A DNA stretch of 5,390 bases, from positions 1 to 5,390 of the forward strand of contig CALWVX010000238.1 of the NCBI GenBank assembly GCA_944385065.1, written 5' to 3'. The position numbers and the translations under genes were made by a program. The stretch comes from an uncultured Oscillospiraceae bacterium. Lineage in GTDB: Bacteria > Bacillota > Clostridia > Oscillospirales > Oscillospiraceae. This document shows, piece by piece, positions 1-5,343 of the stretch. The stretch's first letter is position 1, and each line of letters starts with the position of its first letter. A model generated the notes under the pieces. That model saw nothing but the letters and a program-made list of their open reading frames with translations, made no database searches and was not told the DNA's origin.

Positions 1-3000
1 TGCGCGGCTGAGGGCGTGGTCGCCGGTATCGGCGACAACCTGTACGGCGGCGACAACAACGTGACCGCCGCTCAGGCATCTCTGATGATCCTGAAGGCTC
101 TGGGTTACTTCCAGTACCAGGCTGACTTCGGCGGTGACTGGCAGATTTCCACCATCCGCCAGGCCAGCTACATCAACCTGTTCAGCGGCGTGGACGCCAA
201 TGCCGAGCAGGCCCTGACCCGGAACCAGGTGGCTCAGCTGGTGCTGAACGGCCTGAAGGCCGACATGGTGTACTTCACCGGCGACGTGGGCATCACTGTC
301 AACGGCGTGGTCATCGGCCACAAGAGCGAGTACACCTCCCGCACCAGCGCCGACAAGAAGTACAACTCCATGATCGGCGGCGCCACCGACATCGCCGAGA
401 ACGACCAGTATCTGATCCAGCTGGGCGAGGAGCTGTATGACGGCGATCTGCGCCTGCGCGGATCCACCGACGACTTCGGCCGTCCCGCCACCACCTGGCG
501 CTATGACGGCCGGGACATCGGCACCTACACCGACGACGCCGACCTGACCTATACCGCCGGCGTGGAGGCCGGGGAGATCTACTCCGACCTGGGCCTGAGC
601 CAGAACGTCATCGCTGAGGACGTGACCGTGTATGTGGACGGCGACGAGGCTGCTTCCACCGCGATCCGCCGCAACAGCGACACCAAGCTGCCCGACTCTG
701 GCAACGGCGTGCTGACCGAGGTGTGGTATGACGACGACAACAACACCATTCTGGTCACCCACGTCAACACCTATGTGGGCACCATTGTGAAGTCCGTGGA
801 GGCCAAGGACGACAATGCCGCCTACGTGGTGGTGGCCCCCGAGAACAACGCTCCCAAGGGCTTCAGCGGCAATGAGGAGTTCGAGACCAAGGCTCAGTTC
901 GACGACGACCAGTACGTCCTGTACACCTACTCCCAGAGCGCCGGTGAGATCGAGTCCGTGATCGCCGCCGAGGACGCCTCCGGCCTGGTCTCCCGCTCTG
1001 AGAACTCCAGCACCAATGACACGGACAAGGCCGCTCTGACCATCGACGGCACCCGCTACACCGCCTCCAAGAAGGTGGCCGGTGAGAACCTGGGCGAGAT
1101 TTCCGTGGACGAGGAGTACATCGTCTATCTGGACAGCTACGGCTACATCATCTATGTGGAGCGCATCGACGAGATCGGCGACTACGCCCTGGTGCTGGCC
1201 ACCAGCGGCGGCGACTGGGCCAACTCCCACAAGGCTCTGCTGGTCTTCACCGACGGCACCACCTCCGTGGTGAACACCGATAAGGACTACGGTTCTAAGT
1301 CCAGTGACGAGATCAAGGCCGGCACCATTGTCACCTACCGCGTGGACTCCGACAAGGAGTACACTCTGCGTCCTGTGGATTCCAGCAAGGCTTCCTATGC
1401 TGCTTCCACCGATGATCTGGTGCTGACCAACGATAAGGCCGGCATCAAGGTTAACGACTTTGGTCGGGACGAGGCTGCCACTCAGACTGTGACCGCCAAC
1501 AGCGCCACCACCTTCGTGGTCCGCGATCCCTCCGACAAGGATCTGGACACCACCAGTGACGATTGGACCGCCTACACCGGCATCAAGAACGCCCCCAGCA
1601 TCACCACTGACGACCGCGACAGCAGCGGCAAGGTGGAGACTGACGAGCAGGCCGGCGTGTACTACTACTGCCGCACCGGCAAGATGGTCACCGTCATGTT
1701 CGTCCTGCCCGCTTCTCAGGTGAAGGTGGAGGACGGCGTTCAGGATACCCTGTTCCTGGCTATTGACTCCGTCTCCAACCTGAAGCACGACTCCAACGGC
1801 GACTACTTCGAGTACAACGCCGTGCTCAACGGTGACATCACCACCGTCCGGGTGGCCGACGATGTGACGATCAACGGCAAAGCGATCACTCGCTTCGATG
1901 TTGACGGCGACGGCAAGACCGACTCTTACAGCGCCTGTGTGAAGGCTACTCTGAACGGCCTGTACTCCGGCTACTCCACCGACAAGTACGGCATCATCAC
2001 CGATCTGGAGACCTATGTCGGCTACAACGAGAACAGCGACCGCCTGCAGGCCTTGCAGAACACCGTGGGCGTGGACAAGGTGTCCCGCGAGTACACCGTC
2101 ATCCTGAACACTCAGCTGGCTGACCTGGATAATAACGGCACCAAGGAACCCGAGTACACCATCACCTGTGATGAGAATGCCGCCTTCTACTATGTGGACG
2201 AGGACGGCAACATCACCAAGAGCTCCTACAACGGCGTGGTCATTGACGACGACGACATTGCCTATGCCGTGATCGAGGACTACATGGTCCAGACTCTGGT
2301 CATCGAGGAGGTCAAGACCTCTGCCAACACCTACTCCGCCAACGTGGAGGTTAACGGCGCGGCTGACAAGGGCGACAAGGTCACCTTCACCGCTTCTCCC
2401 AGCAAGGTGGAGCGCGGCGAGGACATGACCATCACCATCGATCCCAAGGAAGGCGTTACTGTGGACAGCGTCACCGTCAACGGCCGCCGCGTGACTCTGG
2501 ACGAGAACAACCAGTACGTCATCGAGAACGTCACCCGCAATCCACAGGTCGAGATTGAGACCAGCGGCGAGGTGCCCGTCTATGCTGACGTGTATCTGAG
2601 TTTCGCCCAGAACGCCCGCGTTACCATTGACGGCAAGACCTATGCTTCCAACGCCACCTTAAAACTGGTGGAGGGCCGGGAGTATCCCGTCTCTGTTGCC
2701 TTCAGCGGCAGCGTGGCAAGTGGTGACCAGAAACTGTTTGAGGGTACCACCGAACTGGAAGCATACAGCGGGACATATTACTTCGTTGCCAACGACGAGG
2801 ATAAGCTGATTGTGGGTATGCCTCAGGTTAAGGGTATCAGCGTCGTGGACGGCACCGACGGCTATACCCCTGTTACTACTCCCAAGCAGGGACAGATTCT
2901 GGCCGCTAATATCACGTTGAGCCACAATGATTTCATTGGGACCTATCCCGCGCCGGAGGATGTCTCCTATGTGTGGAAGGATCACGAGGGAAATCAGCTT

Positions 3001-3129
3001 GGCACCGGTTCCCGATACACTGTAACTGACAGCAATGTTGGTGATACCATTCGTGTCGAGGTTACCTTCTCCGGTGCGTTCAGCGGTGCTGGCACCCTGA
3101 CTTGGACTGCCTCTGGCCCGGTCGCATAA
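1..3129 (+). CDS. S-layer homology (SLH) domain surface protein, 3' part
   Basis: Exported cell-surface protein, probably held to the wall by N-terminal SLH repeats (family knowledge). The frame is open from base 1, so the true start lies upstream; the GTG at 16 falls inside an SLH repeat and is not the start. 1042 residues are visible, ending in TAA. Residues 1-35 (CAAEGVVAGIGDNLYGGDN then a TAAQASLMILKALGY-like helix) and about 45-88 (GDWQ...LTRNQVAQLVLNGLKADMV) match the last SLH repeats. A long acidic beta-rich body follows, with recurring Y-x-D-x-x-G-x-I strands near residues 241, 374, 659 and 731. Asp-rich loops DVDGDGKTD (nt 1897-1923) and DLDNNGTKE (nt 2122-2148) resemble calcium-binding loops. 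Residues about 781-855 resemble a divergent InlB B-repeat; about 945-1042 resemble a bacterial Ig-like domain (VSYVWKD...SRYTVTDSNVGDTIRVEVTFSG). No sortase motif or C-terminal anchor is seen. Codons are strongly C/G-ending until about 2640, then relax. The ligand or function of the body is unknown. Confidence 0.9.
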   Translation, partial: CAAEGVVAGIGDNLYGGDNNVTAAQASLMILKALGYFQYQADFGGDWQISTIRQASYINLFSGVDANAEQALTRNQVAQLVLNGLKADMVYFTGDVGITVNGVVIGHKSEYTSRTSADKKYNSMIGGATDIAENDQYLIQLGEELYDGDLRLRGSTDDFGRPATTWRYDGRDIGTYTDDADLTYTAGVEAGEIYSDLGLSQNVIAEDVTVYVDGDEAASTAIRRNSDTKLPDSGNGVLTEVWYDDDNNTILVTHVNTYVGTIVKSVEAKDDNAAYVVVAPENNAPKGFSGNEEFETKAQFDDDQYVLYTYSQSAGEIESVIAAEDASGLVSRSENSSTNDTDKAALTIDGTRYTASKKVAGENLGEISVDEEYIVYLDSYGYIIYVERIDEIGDYALVLATSGGDWANSHKALLVFTDGTTSVVNTDKDYGSKSSDEIKAGTIVTYRVDSDKEYTLRPVDSSKASYAASTDDLVLTNDKAGIKVNDFGRDEAATQTVTANSATTFVVRDPSDKDLDTTSDDWTAYTGIKNAPSITTDDRDSSGKVETDEQAGVYYYCRTGKMVTVMFVLPASQVKVEDGVQDTLFLAIDSVSNLKHDSNGDYFEYNAVLNGDITTVRVADDVTINGKAITRFDVDGDGKTDSYSACVKATLNGLYSGYSTDKYGIITDLETYVGYNENSDRLQALQNTVGVDKVSREYTVILNTQLADLDNNGTKEPEYTITCDENAAFYYVDEDGNITKSSYNGVVIDDDDIAYAVIEDYMVQTLVIEEVKTSANTYSANVEVNGAADKGDKVTFTASPSKVERGEDMTITIDPKEGVTVDSVTVNGRRVTLDENNQYVIENVTRNPQVEIETSGEVPVYADVYLSFAQNARVTIDGKTYASNATLKLVEGREYPVSVAFSGSVASGDQKLFEGTTELEAYSGTYYFVANDEDKLIVGMPQVKGISVVDGTDGYTPVTTPKQGQILAANITLSHNDFIGTYPAPEDVSYVWKDHEGNQLGTGSRYTVTDSNVGDTIRVEVTFSGAFSGAGTLTWTASGPVA

Positions 3130-3176
3130 TTGCCTGACCTTGCTCCAACCCTCACATACCTTTGACACTGCGCAAA

Positions 3177-3206
3177 AAGCCCCGCTCCCTGATGGGAGCG
3201 GGGCTT
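3177..3206 (-). terminator. Intrinsic terminator shared by convergent genes
   Basis: A perfect 13-bp stem pairs 3177-3189 (AAGCCCCGCTCCC) with 3194-3206 around a TGAT loop. Read on the minus strand, the hairpin lies 11 bases after the stop of the 3217-3861 gene and runs into TTTTT (complement of 3174-3178), so it is a textbook terminator for that gene. On the plus strand it lies 47 bases after the surface-protein stop but has no U tract (CCCTATCCC follows). Its role for the SLH gene is therefore likely from position but weaker. Confidence 0.85.
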
Positions 3207-3216
3207 CCCTATCCCT

Positions 3217-3861
3217 TTACTTGGTCCCCCAGAGTTCAAACACGCTGCCCGGCTGAAAACTGCCGTCTTCCGCCCCCAGCTCCAGACTTTCCATCTGGGC
3301 GTAGGATTCGTCCAGTACCAGGCCGTTGCCCTCATAGCCCCCCGGGAAGTAGAACCCCATGATCCGGGCGTTCCCATCGAAGTAGGGGTGGAAGATCAGC
3401 ACCGCCTGGGAGACGGGATTGTCCGTGATCTGGGGCGAGGTGCTGCCCAGATGGAGGTAAAACCGGAACTCGTCTCCCGCCGTCAGAACCGGCTTGAGCC
3501 GGACGGTGACGACGGCCCACTGGTCCCAGTCCACGTCGGACAGGTTCAGGTAATAAGTGCCGGCGCTCTCATTCAAAATGTCCCGCCGGATCAGCTGCAC
3601 CCCCGCCTTGGCCGCCAGCGCATCCACCTCGGTCCGGTCGGCCTTCTGGGCCACCGTCTGACTGAGGGCCTCCGCCGCGGACAAATCCGCCTTCTGAGCT
3701 GCCAGCGCTTCCCGGGCCGCCGTCTCGGCGGAGATCGCGTCGGCGTTTGCTTTCAAGGCCGCGTCGAGCTTGGCGTTGTCGGCGTTAAATTCGGTGCGCA
3801 GCACCTGATCGGTGGCCTCCCATTGGTTGAGCTGATAGTTTGTGGTGTGATTGGTCGCCAT
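3217..3861 (-). CDS. Phage tail-fibre-like coiled-coil protein with beta-rich C-terminal domain
   Basis: 214-residue protein of unknown function. The N-terminus (NHTTNYQLNQWEATDQVLRT, then EFNADNAKLDAAL) is the opening I associate with Firmicute phage tail-fibre or receptor-binding proteins and with stand-alone relatives in Oscillospiraceae; this is recognition, not a search. Residues about 28-88 are Ala/Glu/Lys-rich with few prolines or glycines and probably form a coiled coil, perhaps a trimeric stalk. Residues about 90-214 alternate hydrophobics and aromatics (GTYYLNLS, DWDQWAVVTVRL, EFRFYLHLG, AVLIFHPYF, IMGFYFPGG, SVFELWG) like a beta-sandwich ligand-binding tip. There is no signal peptide or membrane segment. 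The frame is open to 3945, but the ATG at 3861 is chosen because AGGAGG precedes it by 8 bases and the conserved motif begins just after it. It stands alone, convergent with the SLH gene and divergent from the TIM-barrel gene. It could be a prophage remnant or a domesticated gene; the function is not assigned. Confidence 0.8.
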   Translation of the reverse strand: MATNHTTNYQLNQWEATDQVLRTEFNADNAKLDAALKANADAISAETAAREALAAQKADLSAAEALSQTVAQKADRTEVDALAAKAGVQLIRRDILNESAGTYYLNLSDVDWDQWAVVTVRLKPVLTAGDEFRFYLHLGSTSPQITDNPVSQAVLIFHPYFDGNARIMGFYFPGGYEGNGLVLDESYAQMESLELGAEDGSFQPGSVFELWGTK

Positions 3862-3869
3862 AAAATGTT

Positions 3870-3875
3870 CCTCCT
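3870..3875 (-). promoter_or_regulatory. Ribosome binding site fixing the tail-fibre-like start
   Basis: AGGAGG on the minus strand, 8 bases before the ATG at 3861. It rules in this start over the longer in-frame ATG at 3945, whose extra 28 residues (beginning MYVNMQIWPEF) look like translated leader. About 10 bases further upstream, a small inverted repeat (GGGGAA/TTCCCC, 3886-3899) could form a leader hairpin. Confidence 0.8.
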
Positions 3876-3974
3876 TTTCTGCCGCGGGGAAGGTTCCCCT
3901 CTGCTTACGGCGGAACTCCGGCCAAATTTGCATGTTTACATACATTTATTGGAAATTTTGCCCCACCATGCCTT

Positions 3975-4012
3975 AAATCCCTCGGATCGCTGCATCGGTT
4001 CGAGGGATTTTT
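3975..4012 (+). terminator. Terminator-like hairpin in divergent gap, no + gene upstream
   Basis: The arms AAATCCCTCG (3975-3984) and CGAGGGATTT (4001-4010) pair perfectly. The stem extends inward with GATCG/CGGTT (two G-U wobbles) to a CTGCAT loop, about 15 bp in all. On the plus strand it ends in TTTTT (4008-4012); on the minus strand only TTT follows. It therefore looks like a plus-strand intrinsic terminator. The only feature 5' of it on that strand is the antisense of the 3217-3861 gene. It may block antisense transcription, insulate the TIM-barrel promoter, end an unseen small RNA, or be left from a lost gene. Confidence 0.65.
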
Positions 4013-4046
4013 GGTTTAATTGCATATCATGTTGAAGAACTTGCAC

Positions 4047-4075
4047 TGGACTTTTTAGATATTTTCCTTTAAAAT
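4047..4075 (+). promoter_or_regulatory. Candidate sigma-A promoter for TIM-barrel gene
   Basis: TGGACT (4047-4052, 4/6 to TTGACA) and TAAAAT (4070-4075, 5/6 to TATAAT) are separated by 17 bases. The region is AT-rich compared with its surroundings. Transcription would start near 4082 and leave a leader of about 30 bases before the ATG at 4111. No clear operator is seen. Other weak boxes such as TTGAAG at 4032 are possible, so this is a best guess. Confidence 0.4.
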
Positions 4076-4098
4076 GTGAATCAAGAGCTATTATGAAA

Positions 4099-4102
4099 GG
4101 AG
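4099..4102 (+). promoter_or_regulatory. Ribosome binding site fixing the TIM-barrel start
   Basis: AAAGGAG (core GGAG at 4099-4102) lies 8 bases before the ATG at 4111. The in-frame upstream ATG at 4093 overlaps this element and would add MKGASL, which is just the translated Shine-Dalgarno sequence, so 4111 is preferred. Confidence 0.8.
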
Positions 4103-4110
4103 CTTCCCTT

Positions 4111-4953
4111 ATGAGCAGAAAATTTTCCCTTGCCTACCTGACCATCCCCGGTACTGATCCGATGGAGCAAATCCGGATTGCCAAAGAGACGGGCTATGAC
4201 TTCGTCAGCCTGCGCACGATCCCCATGCACCTGCCCGGTGAGCCTGAGTTCCTTCTCCACAAAGACGCGGATCTCTTTGCGAAGGTCCAGAAGGCGCTGA
4301 AGGAGTACGATATTCCCCTGATGGACATTGAGCTGGCCCGTGTGCGTCCTGATCTGGACATTGACGAGTATGAGCCCGCCTTCGAAGTTGCTGCCAAGCT
4401 GGGCGGCACGGATGTGCTGGGCAGCGTCTGGACGCGTGACAAGGCCTACTATGTGGACAAAGTGGGCAAGATCGCGGAGATGGCCAAAAAGTACGGTCTG
4501 AACTACAATGTGGAGTTCCTGCCCTGGGCCGGTGTGCGCAACCTGCAGGAGGCTATCACGCTGGTGGACACTGTGAATGCTGATAACCTGTACATCATGG
4601 TGGACACCCTCCACGCCGGACGTGCCGGGGTTACCGCCGCGGAGCTCAAGCGCACTGATCCCAAGTACTTCCACTTTATCCATCTGTGCGACGGCCCTGC
4701 CGGCCCCGACGGGGACCCCGTGCTGTCCGACATCAACGCCCCCCTCATGCTCCACACCGCCCGGGAGGCCCGCCTGTACCCCGGAGAGGGCGCCATGGAT
4801 ATTGCGGGTATGGTGGCCGCTATGCCGGAGATCCCGCTGTCCATCGAGCTGCCCAACCTGGAACGGATCCAGGAGCTGGGTGTGGAGGGCCATGCCCGCC
4901 GCTGCCTGGAGACTTCCAAGGCCTACTTCAAGGAACACGGCGTGGCGATCTGA
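4111..4953 (+). CDS. Xylose-isomerase-like TIM-barrel protein (sugar phosphate isomerase/epimerase family)
   Basis: Complete 280-residue cytoplasmic protein of the xylose isomerase-like TIM-barrel superfamily (AP endonuclease family 2 fold), a usual length for it. Members isomerise, epimerise or dehydrate sugars, inositols or related acids using a divalent metal. The likely metal ligands fit the family spacing: Glu135 (NYNVEFLPW), Asp165 and His168 (YIMVDTLHAGR), His191 with Asp194 (FHFIHLCDGP) and Glu246 (LSIELPN). Glu74 in MDIELAR ends an early strand, as in relatives. The YPGEG-x-MDI loop at 223-231, before the last barrel strand, is also typical. The N-terminus FSLAYLTIPGTDPMEQIRIA-like is the first strand and helix, with no signal peptide. 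The gene stands alone with its own candidate promoter and a strong terminator. No transporter, kinase, dehydrogenase or regulator lies beside it, so a specific substrate (IolE-, epimerase- or dehydroshikimate-dehydratase-like) cannot be chosen. Confidence 0.9.
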   Translation: MSRKFSLAYLTIPGTDPMEQIRIAKETGYDFVSLRTIPMHLPGEPEFLLHKDADLFAKVQKALKEYDIPLMDIELARVRPDLDIDEYEPAFEVAAKLGGTDVLGSVWTRDKAYYVDKVGKIAEMAKKYGLNYNVEFLPWAGVRNLQEAITLVDTVNADNLYIMVDTLHAGRAGVTAAELKRTDPKYFHFIHLCDGPAGPDGDPVLSDINAPLMLHTAREARLYPGEGAMDIAGMVAAMPEIPLSIELPNLERIQELGVEGHARRCLETSKAYFKEHGVAI

Positions 4954-4986
4954 TTCGCCCGCGCCCAACCGACCGTTTACCTTTCC

Positions 4987-5017
4987 CGCCGCCCGGCCTA
5001 TTCCGGGCGGCGTTTTT
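4987..5017 (+). terminator. Intrinsic terminator of TIM-barrel gene
   Basis: A perfect 10-bp GC-rich stem pairs CGCCGCCCGG (4987-4996) with CCGGGCGGCG (5003-5012) around a CCTATT loop, directly followed by TTTTT (5013-5017). It begins 34 bases after the TGA of the TIM-barrel gene, so that gene is probably transcribed alone. Confidence 0.92.
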
Positions 5018-5036
5018 GATCTTATAACGCCTTCCA

Positions 5037-5069
5037 TCTGGTAGCCAGACGGAGGGCGATGCTACCAGA
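5037..5069. repeat. 9-bp inverted repeat containing TGGTAGC/GCTACCA
   Basis: TCTGGTAGC (5037-5045) is the exact reverse complement of GCTACCAGA (5061-5069), with 15 bases between. The right arm belongs to the direct-repeat cluster that follows. It starts 20 bases after the U tract of the TIM-barrel terminator. It could be a protein-binding site (recombinase or regulator) or a hairpin. Confidence 0.6.
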
Positions 5070-5153
5070 ATGCTACCAAAAAGTGCCTCAAAGCCCTGGG
5101 GCACAAGGGATTCAAAATTGGAAGTTCCTGGGATGGATACCAGAATGCTACCA
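5063..5153 (+). repeat. 16-bp direct repeat TACCAGAATGCTACCA, two copies
   Basis: Exact copies lie at 5063-5078 and 5138-5153, 75 bases apart. Each is part of a pair of heptamers whose starts are 11 bases apart: GCTACCA at 5061 and 5072, and GATACCA at 5136 with GCTACCA at 5147. Near-helical spacing on one face suggests protein binding, such as arm-type recombinase sites, iterons or an operator. The second copy runs directly into the stem of the 5153-5187 terminator. The inner segment contains a short imperfect hairpin (GTGCCT/GGGCAC, 5083-5103). Confidence 0.75.
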
Positions 5154-5187
5154 GCGGCACTTTTCATCGGGAAAAGTGCCGCTTTTT
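5153..5187 (+). terminator. Strong intrinsic terminator with no gene feeding it
   Basis: A perfect 12-bp stem pairs AGCGGCACTTTT (5153-5164) with AAAAGTGCCGCT (5172-5183) around a CATCGGG loop, followed by TTTT. The nearest upstream gene already ends at its own terminator 135 bases earlier. This one may be a backup for that gene, may insulate the surface-protein gene at 5344, may end an unseen small RNA, or may be the surviving 3' end of a lost gene. Confidence 0.85.
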
Positions 5188-5198
5188 CGCGCCCTTTC

Positions 5199-5343
5199 CC
5201 TCCTTTTCGCAAGCTTTTTCTCTCTGCAAGAGGTGTGACACAGAGCTGGCCCGGGAAAAGAGGGCCGAACACCTCTGGATATGGGAGAAAATCCCGGCAA
5301 ATGCTCCCGATTCCGGGAGCAAATCTAAAAAGGAGGAATTCCA
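5199..5343 (+). promoter_or_regulatory. Structured leader before second surface-protein gene
   Basis: Several pairings stack up before the start at 5344. AGAGGTGT (5229-5236) pairs with ACACCTCT (5269-5276), enclosing GGCCC/GGGCC (5248-5252 with 5262-5266). TGCTCCCG (5302-5309) pairs with CGGGAGCA (5314-5321) around ATTC, ending 10 bases before the AGGAGG core. CTCTG (5222-5226) can instead pair with CAGAG (5241-5245), which conflicts with the first stem. CCTCCTTTT (5199-5207) is a 9-base exact complement of the Shine-Dalgarno region AAAAGGAGG (5328-5336). This could be an mRNA-stabilising or translation-controlling leader, but the transcription start is unknown. Confidence 0.45.

Larger units (their letters stand above)
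5018..5343. other. Gene-free spacer: repeats, second terminator and leader
   Basis: No convincing protein gene lies here. In order it contains an inverted repeat and clustered GCTACCA heptamers (5037-5153), a strong plus-strand terminator (5153-5187), a pyrimidine-rich tract (about 5190-5226) and two leader hairpins before the Shine-Dalgarno sequence of the gene at 5344. I could not find a clear -35/-10 pair for that gene. Confidence 0.7.

Noticed and set aside
16..18. GTG as the start of the SLH gene
   Set aside because: The frame is open to base 1 and the residues before it (CAAEG) continue the SLH repeat consensus, so the gene extends upstream of the window.
2659..3168. 169-residue minus-strand frame over the end of the SLH gene
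   Set aside because: It is a shadow of the Ig-like C-terminal region, with no ribosome binding site or family resemblance; the sense protein continues coherently to its stop.
3931..3942. Operator or promoter around the ATGT-TT-ACAT palindrome before the tail-fibre-like gene
   Set aside because: The palindrome is short and lies in AT-rich DNA, and no -35/-10 pair with correct spacing could be found on the minus strand, so I list no promoter for that gene.
3975..4012. tRNA-like fragment, because of GGTTCGA near the end of the hairpin
   Set aside because: The flanking bases do not form a 5-bp T stem or an acceptor stem, no CCA or anticodon arm is present, and the self-complementarity is fully explained by a terminator hairpin.
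3388..4035. 215-residue open frame on the plus strand opposite the tail-fibre-like gene
   Set aside because: The Arg/Gly/Leu-rich translation has no recognisable family and no good ribosome binding site, and it runs through the leader of the minus gene. The minus-strand frame has the recognisable N-terminus, AGGAGG and a terminator.
4081..5037. 318-residue open frame on the minus strand across the TIM-barrel gene
   Set aside because: It is antisense to a well-supported enzyme gene, its translation is low-complexity (rich in Gly, His, Val and Gln) with no recognisable motif, and long antisense frames are expected from the C/G-ending codons of GC-rich genes.
5118..5146. Possible promoter TTGGAA - 17 bp - CAGAAT
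   Set aside because: The -10 box is poor and lies within the repeat; any transcript would run straight into the 5153-5187 terminator. It is not strong enough to call without transcript data.
5059..5238. 59-codon plus-strand frame (ATG at 5059, TGA at 5236) with PECYQ appearing twice
   Set aside because: The repeated peptide is only the 16-bp direct repeat read in the same phase (75 bases is 25 codons). The GGAGG before the ATG is just 3 bases away, too close, and the frame passes straight through a perfect terminator hairpin.
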